Assembly (NCBI RefSeq): GCF_905171775.1
Contig: NC_053489.1
Coordinates: 326,836,089-326,900,088 of the forward strand
DNA from: Rana temporaria
Taxonomy: Eukaryota; Chordata; Amphibia; Anura; Ranidae
Length of the DNA stretch: 64,000 nucleotides
Direction of reading: 5' to 3'
Each line of letters starts with the position of its first letter. Position 1 is the stretch's first letter. Below the pieces are notes generated by a model. It made no database searches. It had not been told where the DNA came from and was given only the letters and a program-made list of their open reading frames with translations. Shown in pieces: positions 42,834-54,498 of this stretch. A program made the translations under genes and the position numbers.

Positions 42834-43993
42834 ACTTCATTACTGGGCACTTAAACCCCCTTCGTGCCCAGACCAATTTTCAGCTTTCAGCTCTGACGCA
42901 TTTTGAATGACAATTGCGGTCACACAATGCTGTACCCAAATTATATTCTTATCATTTTTTCCCACAAATAGAGATTTCTTTTGGTGGCATTTGATCACCT
43001 CTGCGGTTTTTATTTTTTGCAAATAAATACAAAAAAAGACAGAAAATGTAAAAAAAAAAAAATGTTTTACTTTTTGTTATAATAATATCCCAATTTTCTT
43101 TTAAAAAAAAATTTTTTTCCTCGGTTTAGGCCAAAACGTATTCTTCTACATATTTTTGTTAAAAAAATCGCAATAAGCGTATATTGATTGGTTTGCGCAA
43201 AAGTTATAGGGCCAAATCCACAAAGACCCGGCGTAACGGGGAAATTCTAATTTAAGTTACACTGCCTTAAAATTTCTACCTAAGTGCCCGATCCACAAAG
43301 CACTTACCTAGAAATTTCTGGCCGTGTAACTTAAATTCCGCCGGCGCAAGGCGTTCCTCATTTCATGGGGGCGATTCCCATTTAAATGAGGCGCGCTCCC
43401 GCGCCGGCCGTACTGCGCATGCTCGTGACGTCATTTTCCCGACGTGCATAGCGCAAAATTACGTTACGCCGGGCTTTGTGGATTGCGACGGGTCAATAAA
43501 GTTGCGTCGGGAAAAAAAAAAAGATACGGCGCGAAAAAAAAAAATCAAATTCGAAAAAAAAACGCGTCGCTAGACAGAAGGGTCTGCTTTTACATGGTGT
43601 ACTAACTTTACACCATGTAAAAGAAGCCCTAATTTTGCGTATGCAACTTAATACTTAGGGAGAAAAAACGAAGCAGAAAAGCTTCGTGGATCTCCGTAAG
43701 TGCTAATTTGCATACCCGAGGCGGCATTTCGACACAAAATGCCCCCAGCGGCGGATGCGGTACTGCATCCTAAGATTCGGCAGTGTAATTCAATTACACA
43801 TGCCGGATCTTCTCCCTAACTATGGAAAACTGATTCTGTGGATCAGTTCCATAGTTAGGACCAGGGATACGACGGAGTTACAGCAGTTACTCCGTCGTAT
43901 CTCTTTTGAGGATTTGGCCCATAGCGCCTACAAAATAGGGGATAGATTTATGATTTATTTTTTATTTTTTGTTTTTTACTAGTAATGGCGGCG
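42834..43993 (+). repeat. TTAA-target family copy (interrupted)
   Basis: Begins CCACTTCATTACTGGGCAC after TTAA and follows the 25312-26299 element through TTTTGGTGGCATTTGATCACC and CGGTTTAGGCC to TAATGGCGGCGATC, where it is cut off. The palindromic MITE copy C is inserted at TTATA|GCGCC. Confidence 0.82.
43209..43920. mobile_element. Palindromic MITE, copy C (712 bp)
   Basis: Termini GGGCCAAATCC and GGATTTGGCCC are flanked by ATA on both sides (43206-43208 and 43921-43923). The host repeat resumes exactly at GCGCCTACAAAATAGGGG. Internal palindromes include TTTACACCATGTAAA. Non-coding. Confidence 0.9.
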
Positions 43994-44165
43994 ATCTTCC
44001 ACAGACATCTTCATCGTATCACATGTGTAACCCCCAGAAATATTACATTCATATAGTGTAGTATTTTCTGAAATACCACCTAAAATTACTATATTGTGCT
44101 CACATGTGTGCATGTCAACATGTGTAATTATCACCTGTGATGTGTGACTTTTCACCCCCTCTGCT
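43994..44165. repeat. Inverted repeat arm 1
   Basis: Shares words such as CTTCCACAGACA, ATCACATGTGT, CCAGAAATATT and CAACATGTGT with the reverse complement of 48565-48695. Confidence 0.7.
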
Positions 44166-46058
44166 TATCTTCTTACCAAACATCCACTTTAAAGACACAT
44201 ATCACCCAAAAAGGACTTTGACAAAGTCGATGAAATCTCTCAAAAAGTGATGTCCGATGCTGACGACTTAACTGAAAGTGCCTATTCCACCATCTTGGAT
44301 GTTGGAAGTTGGAAAGTTTGCTTATTCCTGATAATGTGAGCATCTTAATGGTAATAAAAGCTTTTCATATGGGACGTTCTGCACTAGGAGCTTCTTTTGT
44401 TTTTTCATGTCCTGCTAACTACTTGTGTCATAGTGGTTGTGTTGTTTAAGGTGTTTTGTGCATAGAGGATTAAACACAGTGGCATGGCATGGATGTAGTC
44501 ACAGTTTTTCACTATATGAATCAGGATAGTGAACACAATTTTAATTAGTGTATATTCATTTTAGAGGTTCTACACCAGGGTGCCCAACCTTTTGAAGAGC
44601 AAGGGCCACTTAAGCGACTTGGTAACCAGTTGTGGGCCACAATGAGCAGAGAGGGTGGATGGAAGCCCGGTCAGCTCTATAGGGCCTACTCTATTCTCTT
44701 TTTTTTCCTTGCGGATAGGATTGGAGGTAGGCGTTTGTAAATGGACACACGTACATTCACCTTAGAGGTGAATGGAGGGTCCAATTTGGTCGGACTGACT
44801 GTGTCTAAGGGGCCTAAGGCTGCTTTTACACTGATGCACGGTTGTTTACTAGGGATGAGCCAAACACCCCCCCCGTTCGGTTCGCACCAGAACCTTCGAA
44901 CGGACCGAACGTTTGCATGAACATTTAGAACCCCATTGAAGTCTATGGGACTTGAACATTCAAATTCAAAAGTGCTAATTTGAATGCCCAATATGAAAGT
45001 TATTGTCGTAAAACGGGTTTGAGAACCTGGGTCTTGCCCCAGGGAACATGTATCAATGTAAAAAAAAGTTTTAAAAACGGTTGTTTTCTTCTAGAGCAGT
45101 GATTTTAATGATGCTTAAAGTGAAAAAAAAAATTCCTTTAAATATCGTACCTGCTGGGTGTCTATAGTATGCCTGTGAAGTGGCACATGTTTAGAACTGT
45201 CCCTGCACAAAATGAGATTACTATAAGAAAAAAGTCATTTAAAACTGCTTGCGGCTTTAATGTAATGTCTGGTCCCTGCAATATGGATGAAAATCATTGA
45301 GAAAAATAGCATGGGTTTCCCCGCCCCCTCCCCCCAAGTCATTACCAGCCCCTTTGGCCCTATATACTTTGAACAGCAGGCGGTGCAAACAAGACAGGGA
45401 CTGTAGGTTTGTTGTTAAGCAGAATCTGTTTGTAATTTTGAACTGGTACTTTTTTAAAGTGTAGCTCCAGCCATAAAATCTATTTTTAAGCTTTTCTGAA
45501 AACATAGAGAAGGGTTATCACCCCTGTAACATTTGTTTTGCTGTCTGTGTGCATCTGTTCAGAAGATTGCAATTCACTTTCTGTCCCAATGACAAAGAAT
45601 TTTTTGAAAATGTGGGTTTTTTTAGTGAAACAAGGATTGGTGATAAAGCATCAGTGGACAGGAGACACCTCTTACAGAAGAGAATTTCCTTTCCTAGGGG
45701 TAGATTTCCTCTCACTTCCTGTTGTCTCCTCCCGTTTGCAAGTAGGAGTCGTTTGTAAGTTGGATGTTTGAAAGTAGGGGTCTGCCGTATATACTCTGCA
45801 TAAATTTGGGCCCTAGGTGTTGGTGTTGCCACAACACTGTAAGCCCTCACAGTTAGTCTTGGTGGGCGCTGGAACGCCCTGCTGTGTGAACTATTATATC
45901 AAGAATTGTAATTACATGCCATTGTTGAACAGTGGTAGAAAAATTGGGCCTGGTGCCACAACACTGTAAGTCCTCACAGTTACTCTTGGTGGGCACAGGA
46001 ATGGGCCCTGCTGTGAAATATTACATCAAGAATTGTAATTACACGCCCCTGTTGAACA

Positions 46059-46795
46059 GTACTTGCAGCAATATCCTCTGCCTGTAGTATTAATATGAGC
46101 AGATTCCTGCTTCTAGGAGTAAATATGAGAAACACCAGCTTTACGTTAGGTGCACAATGTGCAGAGGACACGGACAGTACACAAACCACGTAGCTTTAGG
46201 TGCACACTGCAGAGGACACAGACAGTACACCACGTGAAAGTACTTGCAGCAATATCCTCCGCCTGTAGTATTAATATGAGCCGATCCCTGCTTCTAGGAG
46301 TAAATATGAGAAACACCAGCTTTACGTTAGGTGCACAATGTGCAGAGGACACGGACAGTATACACACCACGTAGCTTTAGGTGCACACTGCAGAGGACAC
46401 AGACAGTACACCACATGAAAGTACTTGCAGCAATATCCTCTGCCTGTAGTATTAATATGAGAAGATCCCTGACTCTAGGAATAAATATGAGAAACACCAG
46501 CTTTACGTTAGGTGCACAATGTGCAGAGGACACGGACAGTACACACACCACGTAGCTTTAGGTGCACACTGCAGAGGACACAGACAGTACACCACGTGAA
46601 AGTACTTGCAGCAATACAATATCCTCTGCCTGTAGTATTAATATGAGCAGATCCCTGACTCTAGGAATAAATATGAGAAACACCAGCTTTACGTTACGTG
46701 CACGATGTGCAGAGGACACAGACAGTACACACACCACGTAGCTTTAGGTGCACACTGCAGAGGACACAGACAGTACACCACGTGAGAATACTGCA
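46059..46795. repeat. ~181-bp tandem repeat (4 copies)
   Basis: Units begin GTACTTGCAGCAATATCCTC near 46059, 46240, 46422 and 46601. Each also contains CACCAGCTTTACGTTA and CAGAGGACAC-AGACAGTACA. One copy has a 5-bp internal duplication (CAATA). The array lies inside the nested hAT. Confidence 0.93.
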
Positions 46796-46923
46796 GTTAG
46801 CACAATCACCTGCCTGCCTGTCAGTAAATTAGGAAGAGCGGATCTAGCTAAACTCAATACAGTGTATAAATAAATATACAACACCTGGGATGCATATATA
46901 TCCTCTACACACTAACTCTAACT

Positions 46924-47007
46924 GACTAGCCTGCCTGCCTGCCTGCCTGCCTGCTCTATCTACCTGCAATAAATGACACTCTCTCTCTGTCTTCTCTCTC
47001 TGTCTTA
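46924..47007. repeat. (GCCT)n and (CT)n microsatellites
   Basis: About seven GCCT units followed shortly by CT-rich repeats with TGTCTT interruptions. Confidence 0.9.
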
Positions 47008-47865
47008 ACCACCGCAACACACTACATAAGGCCGACTTGTAGGTGGCCTTTTATAGTGTGGGGCGTGTACTAAACCCCCTGAGCCATAATTGGCCAAAGT
47101 CACCCGGGCTTTAGCCAATTATGGTTCTCCGTTTTTTGCAAGCTGTGATTGGCCAAGCATGCGGGTCATAGTGCATGCTTGGCCAATCATCAGCCAGCAA
47201 TGCACTGCGATGCTGCAGTGAATTATGGGCCGTGACACGCTATTTGAATTTGGCGCGAACGCCTCATAACGTTCGTAATTCGACGAACGGTCGAACATAC
47301 GATGTTCGAGACGAGCATGAGTTTGACTCAAACACGAAGCTCATCCCTATTGTTTACCTGCATCACAGGTGCAGCACAGTTCACCTGTGGCTTTCCTGCA
47401 GGTTAGCTGCACTTTGCCATATACTTCTATTATATCCTGTAGGTGTAGTGCACTTTCAGAAAGAACACCAAACTCGCAGGTAATAGAAGTCTATGACTCA
47501 GTGCAGGTAACCCACAGGTGCACTTCTCTGTACCTGTGAATTAGTTTGAAAGCAGCCCAGTAACCACTGCAGAACAGATATGCCCATATATACACTGTGA
47601 TTTTAGTAATAAAATGACCTTTAATAAGAGTATTCTATTCTATTTTATTCCATACTAGAGCAGGAGGTCGTGGGCCACAACAGAGGGCTCCGCGGGCCAC
47701 ATGAGGCCCCCGGGCCATTGGTTGGGCACCCCTGTTACACTATTTAAGCATTTTTTCTTTTGAGAGATACTGTGAGAAAAATAATCCTGAGATTGATTCT
47801 GCGGATTCTGGGTGGAGTGATATGCACGTTGTTAGGCACACAATTAACTCTTTGATTGGCCCTAG

Positions 47866-48562
47866 ATATTAACCACCAGTGACAGTGTATAGTATTAGCA
47901 CTGATCACTGTATAAGTGGCACTGATGAGGTCATTATCAGTTAGCCAATTCCCACATAGTGTCAGTTAGTGTCAGATTGTTTGCCGCACAGTCCCACTAT
48001 AAGTCACTGGTCGCCACTATTATAAAAAAAAAAATGAATAAACATTTTGGTATATATCCTATAGTTTGTAGTCACTGTAACTTTCAAGTAAACCTATTAA
48101 TATACTGTACACTCATTGGAATATTTTTTACCAAAGATATGTGGCAGAATACATTTTGCCCTAAATTTTGGAGAAAATTCGTTTTGTTTTTTTTCGATTT
48201 TTTTATTAGATATGTTTTATAGTAGGCATTAAAAAAAATATTTTTTTTTTCTCTCCAAAATTTTGGTTATATAAAAAAAAAAAACAACAAATAAAAGTTA
48301 TATTTGTGTGAAAAAAATTATTTATTTTAAATAGTTTTTTTTATTAAAGCACAAGTAGGTACAGAAAGTTGTGATATATCATTTCAAAAGCAATTAAATC
48401 AAACCAGCTTAAATTTGAATATAATGGTATGAGTATCAAAGCCTTGCACACAGATTAATTGACAGAAAAAAAAAGGATTTGGGTACAGTGTTGCATGCCT
48501 GCGCAATTGCCAATTAAAAGTAGCGCAGTGCCGAATAAAAAATAAATGGCCTGGTCATGAAG
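47866..48562 (-). repeat. TTAA-target family copy, minus orientation
   Basis: Read on the minus strand it follows the family order. CCCCCTTCATGACCAGGCC lies near 48560-48542, and a CACTGTACCCAAAT block and an A/T-rich centre follow. The segment with CACTGATCATATAATACT-like words lies toward 47880. The termini are not clear. Confidence 0.7.
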
Positions 48563-48564
48563 GG

Positions 48565-48695
48565 GGTAAAGTGGATGGGGTGAGAGGTCACGCATCACTG
48601 GTGATTATCACACATGTTGGCATGCACACACATGAGTTTAATATTTCTGGAGATACACATGTGATGAAAGGAAGGTGTCTGTGGAAGATGTGGAA
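48565..48695. repeat. Inverted repeat arm 2
   Basis: Inverted partner of 43994-44165. Each arm lies beside an oppositely oriented TTAA-family copy. Confidence 0.7.
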
Positions 48696-50226
48696 ACACT
48701 GGAGTGAATAGGTTTATTGGAAATAAAAAGAAGTCACAGAGACTTTGGTGGTCTAAAGCTTTATTTGACCCAAATTTTCACTGTGGGTCAGAAAATCCAG
48801 TAAGAGTCTGGGGAGTGATTATGGAGGATAATACTTACCTTTGAGCAATAGTTGATTCACTTCTGAAGCACTGGAAATGTTGGACCATATTTGAATTATA
48901 ATTTGCCAGGGGGGTGTTGAAGATTGTTCTGGCAGCTTGGGGACTTAATGTCGGGTAAATTTGTATGCTGGGGCATATCTGAACTAAACCTTATTTGGGG
49001 TGTAACATGTAACATGTTGCTAACACTCCCACCCCAAAGAGCACCCCCCTCCCAATAGCATGCAGGGGTTCCTCTCCCCTGCAGCAGCTGTCTAATTTAC
49101 AATCAGTGTGGCTGTTCCAGGTTCATCCCACAGAACTGTGTCATTTATTCACAGTGATATGTGAATAAATAAACTACAAGTTCTGTCTTCCACCATGGCA
49201 GGTGGCATAGGCGTGTGCACAGGGTGTGCCGGGTGTGCCTGGGCACACCCTAATGCCCAGGCACACCTCAGGGCTTTTTTGCTGCCAAAATATGTGAGAA
49301 CTCTCTTTTTCTCTAATTGACACTGGTAACTGCAAGTGGGACTATTTGTCATGGAGGATGTGTACAACTCCTGTGGGAACTGCAGCCCCTGGCTGCGGAA
49401 TAATCAGTCAGTCAGCCGCATTTTCCAATGCTGACTCTGTAGTTCCGGCTACAGTCAGCATCCCTGTCAGCTCAGCTGAGTATCACTCCGCTGCCCACTG
49501 TCAGAGATGTAGCATGCAAACTTCAGAGAGCATCGGATACTGCTTACTTCACAGCTGTGGCTGCAGGCCTCACAGTAGTTACCCACCATCCTATGCCCTG
49601 TGTGCCAGAAGACAGCTGCTTGCCATCTCCTCTCTGATGCAGAATTTGGGGGAAAACTGTGTCTCTCCTCGGTTCCTGTCTGGCTGAGTCAGTCAGAGCT
49701 TTTACAGCTGAAGTACAGGTAGGAGAAGCAGGAAGAGGAAGAGATCATCACACACAGAGTGCACCCTCCATCACTTTCCTCCTGTCCAGCAGCCAGCACA
49801 GCTCTCCCTGGGAGTGACTGAAGATCTCAGGCTTTTACTTGTGAGTACTGACTCTGCCACTATACAATTTTGTGCTGTAAACCTGCCCTGTACTTTGCAG
49901 GACAGGGTTACTGAAAGAGAAAGTAAAATACTTCAACAGTTTAGGAATTCCTGGGACTTCTGAGGTGTTACATAAATGGATTCCATATACACATTATATA
50001 CCGTTAAAATCATTCTTTTTTAATAACATACAGTGTGTGTGTGTATATGGAATACATCTATGGAGCACCTCAGAAGTCCCAGGAATTCCTAACCTATCAA
50101 AAAGCTATCATCATAATAATACAGCCCAACTCCAGGACAGTAAAAATGTCCAGCCTTGCAGTGTGTGGGGGGAGGGGGGAGGGTGTGATCTCTTTCACTT
50201 ACCTAATTCTAATCTCTTTTCCTTCA
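48696..50226. other. No gene recognised
   Basis: No host exon is supported. Near 49205-49275 the sequence GGCGTGTGCACAGGGTGTGCC and its partial inverse GGGCACACC resemble one end of a frog repeat. The rest is unassigned, and frames here lack splice or domain support. Confidence 0.5.
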
Positions 50227-50234
50227 CCCCAAAG

Positions 50235-50721
50235 CAGGGATGGACTGGCCATTGGGACTACAGGGAGTTTCCTGGTGGGCCGATGGCTCAGTGGGCCGGA
50301 TTCAGTGACAGCAGACCGCCGCCCCCCTCCGCTCCTCTGTCTCTCCCTTACCGCAGCGCTCACCTCCTCTCCCTCCCCGCAGCGCTCACCTGGGGAGAAC
50401 AGAGAAGCAGGGGAGGACCAGAGGAGCAGAGGGGACGACAGAGGAGCACGGGGGAGGGAACAGACAGCTGACTCAACAGCTATGGCTTGGGAGTTTCTCA
50501 CTTCTGCCTAATCTTGTCCCATAATGGGGGGCACCAAACTGATTCTTTTCCCTGGGTGAAATAATGTCTAGCTTCGCCACTGGCTAGTGAAGGGGGAGAG
50601 GGGGCTTGGGTGGCCGAGGGGGGGGGGTGCGGGAGTTGTCCGGCCGCCATGGGAGAGACCTGTCAAAGTGGGCCAGTCTGGATGAAGTCCAGGGCCAAAT
50701 TTTTGTCCCAGTCCAGCCCTG
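50235..50721. mobile_element. hAT-type MITE (487 bp)
   Basis: Termini CAGGGATGGACTGGCC and CAGTCCAGCCCTG are flanked by a perfect 8-bp duplication CCCCAAAG (50227-50234 and 50722-50729). The overlapping open frames with Pro/Ser-rich translations are not genes. Confidence 0.93.
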
Positions 50722-50817
50722 CCCCAAAGCCATGACATGATCACATACCATAGAGGGACATTAACCCAGTATGGTATGATGGGGAGGCTGGCATGTGACC
50801 ACAGCTAGTAACTTAAC

Positions 50818-51190
50818 ACCCCTTTCACACTGGGGTATATTTCAGGCGTTTTAGCGCCTATAAAATGCCTGAAAAATGCCTCCTCAGTGAAAGCCTGAGT
50901 GCTTTTACACTGGGGCAGTGAGCTTGCAGGACGTTAGAAAAGGTCCTGCAAGCAGCATCTTTGGGGTGGTTTGGTAGCGCTGTATACACCGCTTCAAAAA
51001 CCGCCACATGCTCATTGGAATTCGGGCAGCACTGGCGAAGCGCCTGCAAAGCCTGCAACAGTTTTAACCCTTTCTTCAGCTCAGCTATTCACCGCTCCTA
51101 CAGCGCCTCAAAGATGCAGCTCGCAGGACTTTTTTAAACGTCCTGCCAGCGCACCGCTCCAGTGTGAAAGCCCTCAGGCTTTCACATTTG
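50818..51190. mobile_element. CCTTTCACACTGG-type MITE
   Basis: Starts ACCCCTTTCACACTGGGG and ends CCAGTGTGAAAGCCCTCAGG. The interior has GCGCC/GGCGC and CTGCAAGC/GCTTGCAG paired words. A related element lies at 59758-60158. Exact borders are uncertain. Confidence 0.65.
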
Positions 51191-51287
51191 AGTATAAGGA
51201 GAGGCTCTTTCAGGGCGCTTTGCCGGCCAGCTAAGCGAACGCCCGTCCGCTCGGACTGTCATCGCAGAGACCACCGTTATCGTTTAA

Positions 51288-51393
51288 AGGACCGCTCACA
51301 GGAAACATTGATATCTCGGTTGTGGCAGCAGCTACTGCCGTTACCGAGATATCCATCTTTAAAAAAATTACGTATATATACAGTGAGCGGTCC
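51288..51393. mobile_element. Short TTAA-flanked hairpin (106 bp)
   Basis: TTAA (51284-51287 and 51394-51397) flanks AGGACCGCTCAC...GTGAGCGGTCC. Inside, GATATCTCGGT and ACCGAGATATC pair, so the whole unit can fold into one hairpin. Confidence 0.75.
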
Positions 51394-52000
51394 TTAAGTG
51401 GTTAATGGAAAGGGGGAGGGGGGGGAAATAGGTGTTACTTTTGATGAGTAACTATGGCAGGTCTAGTGGCTGTGTTAACCCCTGCAACATCTGTAAGAAT
51501 ATTGCTGTTGGGGTTTGGGGGGGGACATAGGACTAGAGATTTCAGCAAGACAAACAGCCACCGGCACAAGGGACATTTCTTATTGAATGTAAGTGCCTGG
51601 TCTTTGTGCCAATTAAAATAATAAATAATATTAAACAAATTAACAATAAAATAAAAGTTCAGTCTATCATGAATGATGCTGCTAGACTCATCTACCTTAC
51701 CAACTGCTCTGCTCAGTGTCCACCACCCCTTTCTGACAATCCCTTCACTGGCTTCCGACTGCCCATCCAATTACAGTACATTCAAAATACTAACGACAGC
51801 CTACAAAGCCATCCACAACTCTTCCCCAACCTTGTTTCAAAATATCCCGCAAGCCATCCCCTCCTCCCAATACCTCCTACTCTCTAGCTCCCTTGTCTAC
51901 TCCTCATTTGCTCGCCTCCAAGACTTCTCCAATGTCTCTCTCATACTCTGGAACCCTCTACCTCAAGCTGTCTGGTTATCCTCTACTCTGGCCACCTTAA

Positions 52001-52283
52001 AGTGGTAGTAAACAAAGGATATCTCCTAAATGTATACGAGATACTTAGTGTCCCGGCAGCCAGTGATGTCATCGGTGCATGCGCTCTGAAGGGACAGCAT
52101 ACTCTGGCCGATCCTTTAGAGCTCTGTGCCACAGCCCAGACACCCGTGCAAATGCGCGGGAGTGACATAATCGCGGCTTGGCCATTCAAGCAACATGGGC
52201 AACACGCACCTAGAAGGAAGACCGGAGGAAGATGGAAGCCTCTGTAGTGGTGATAGCGTGCTGCTGGAGAGCTTATTTTCACT
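52001..52283. mobile_element. TTAA-target MITE (283 bp) in LINE
   Basis: TTAA at 51997-52000 and 52284-52287 flanks AGTGGTAGTAAA and TTTTCACT. The LINE sequence resumes at GCTGATCCCTGAAAACACA. Non-coding. Confidence 0.88.
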
Positions 52284-52506
52284 TTAAGCTGATCCCTGAA
52301 AACACATCTCTTCAGGGAAGCCTATCCCACCTCCATCTAACAACTGAATTGTAATTCCTACATCAGTTCATCTCTTACAGTTATTACCTTTTGTACTGCT
52401 TGCCCCTCCCGATTAGACTGTAAGTAGGGTTGCACCAATACCGCTTTTGTTATCGGCAAGTATGAGTACCGATACTTTCAGTCAAGTACCTGCCGATACT
52501 TTCGGC

Positions 52507-52977
52507 ATTAAAAAAAATGACATTTTTAAAAACGTCATTTAAAATCATCGTGTGTGGGCTTCACATCATTTTTCGGCTTCTGAAATGTCGTTTTACGGGT
52601 TGTAAAAAATGATCGTGTGTGAGCTAAAACAACGTTTTAAACCCGCGCATGCCCAGAAGCGAGTTATGAGATGAAAGCGCTTGTTCTGGTAAAACTACCG
52701 TTCATAATGGAGTAAGCACATTCATCACGCTGTACCAGACAAAAAAGCGTTAATCGTCTTTTACTAACAAGGAATCAGCTAAAGCAGCCCAAGGGCGAAT
52801 AGAACTTCCCCTTCAGAGTGCCGTCGTACGTCACCGCGCTTTGTTCATCATTTTTCAAAAACGATGGTGTGTGGGCAACATCGTTTTTAATGATAAAGTT
52901 GGAAAAACTTTGTTTTTTGGACATGCTGAAAAATTTCATTTTTTTCATGCCTAAAAAAGACCGTGTGTACGAGGCAT
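52507..52977. mobile_element. GTACACAC-type MITE, left end truncated
   Basis: The right end reads ACCGTGTGTACGAGGC. The left side begins within the element (ATCGTGTGTGGGCTTCA). GCGCATGCCCAGAAGCGAG and GCCGTCGTACGTCACCGCG resemble the other family copies. Confidence 0.7.
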
Positions 52978-53185
52978 GAGTGCCGATACTTTGCAGTGTG
53001 ATTTGCATCAACACAAAATAAATGGAACTGCAAAGAATCGCATGCCATGTGAACAATAATGCGCTGTGATTCCTGTATGAATTGCATGCGATTTCCCCCA
53101 CCGCTCCTTTATGTGTGTGTGTACATATAAAGGGAAAAGCGCTATCCAGTGGGCAGGTTATTAAAAATTTTAGAACTCACATTAA

Positions 53186-53633
53186 ACCGGGGGTTCACCC
53201 AAAAATAAATTTTTAACATTACATTCAGCCAAGTTGTCCTAATGACAATCGGCTGTGTTTTTTTTTTTTCTGTACATATATCACCGCCGCTTCCGGGTAT
53301 GTCTTCTGCGGGACTGGGCGTTCCTATCTGATTGACAGGCTTCCGACCGTCGCATACAGCGCATCACGAGTTGCCGAAAGAAGCCGAACGTCGGTGCGGT
53401 TCTATACGGCGCCTGCGCACCAACGTTCGGCTTCTTTCGGCAACTCGTGATGCGTAGTATGCGACGGTCGGAAGCCTGTCAATCAGATAGGAACGCCCAG
53501 TCCCGTAGAAGACATACCCGGAAGCGGCGGTGAAAATAAGGTATGTACGGGGAAAAAAAAAACAGCCAATTGTCATTAGGACAACTCGGCTGAATGTAAT
53601 GTTAAAAATGTACTTTTTGGGTGAACCTCCACT
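53186..53633. mobile_element. Foldback TTAA element (448 bp)
   Basis: TTAA at 53182-53185 and 53634-53637. The two halves are long inverted copies: GACCGTCGCATAC and GTATGCGACGGTC, GATTGACAGGCTTCC and GGAAGCCTGTCAATC, GGGTTCACCC and GGGTGAACC. Almost the whole unit can form a hairpin. Confidence 0.92.
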
Positions 53634-54498
53634 TTAATACATATCTGGTCAAATGCAAAATCTGCACAGGTGTCATGATCCTGCAGATGATAGAAAATCA
53701 TGGCTGCTGGGTGCTTACAGTGCTGCAGAAGAAGTTTCGGGACCCTGTGGGTGTAGGGCGGTAGTGAGGTCAACTTGGGGGCGGACCGCCTATACATCTC
53801 CTCCAGTCCTGAGAGCACCTCCAGTGGCTGTGATTTTCTTTTAACGGTGGAGCCGGGATACCTATGCAAAAAAAAAAATAATATAACGTATATAATTGCG
53901 ACACAAGTCATATTGTAATTGAATGTTATTAAAAATTACCTTTCCTGTTCAATCTGCAGCCATATAAATGCAATTGAATATGGCTACTTCGAGTTGTTCT
54001 GTACACAGAATGTGTACTGACCACTCCCCAGAAACATAATTTCCCGTTTATGTAATTGGCTCACCAATTTTCCCAGAAGTCTGCCTAAGATCCAAGTCAG
54101 ATTTCAGGCATCCCCTGCAACAAAAATATCATTTTTGGTGAGATACTCAGTAGGAGGATACTCTAAAGGGGTGCAGGCTCAGCAGCTTTCCTCATTAGAG
54201 CCCTGCAGCTGCACAGCTGATGGATAATTATGAAACCACTCCCATTAGACCCACTCAGTTCCTGAGGAACAAACAGTGATTTCTTCAGAATAACAAAAGG
54301 TAGGAATCTGCAACAAAGGTTGTTATAATGCTTGCAATGTGCATAGCTTACCCAGAGGGGAGTGAGTTATGCATTAATGTAAATTCTAACATTCTAACTG
54401 CCCACTAGATGGCACTTTTCCCTTTCTATACACACACGGGAGTGGTGGGGGAAATTTGAATTTGATTCGGACAGGAATTGCATCACATTCCTGTTCAA

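Larger units (their letters stand above)
44850..47349. mobile_element. Nested non-autonomous hAT (2500 bp)
   Basis: Termini TAGGGATGAGC and GCTCATCCCTA are flanked by a perfect 8-bp duplication TTGTTTAC (44842-44849 and 47350-47357). Left interior matches the 5' part of the autonomous hAT at 26620-26890. Positions 45890-46050 match its 3' region inverted. The right subterminal part is rich in CGAACG/CGTTCG pairs. No transposase. Confidence 0.93.
44576..47734. mobile_element. Outer hAT-type element
   Basis: Termini CAGGGTGCCCAACC and GGTTGGGCACCCCTG are near-perfect inverted repeats, and subterminal GGGCCAC/GTGGGCC words pair. Flanks TTCTACAC and TTACACTA are only partly alike, so the 8-bp duplication has decayed. 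About 640 bp belong to this element. The rest is the nested hAT. Confidence 0.8.

Noticed and set aside
49965..50511. Overlapping frames of 158-168 residues
   Set aside because: They run across a hAT MITE with clear target duplications. Composition is Pro/Ser-rich with no domain.
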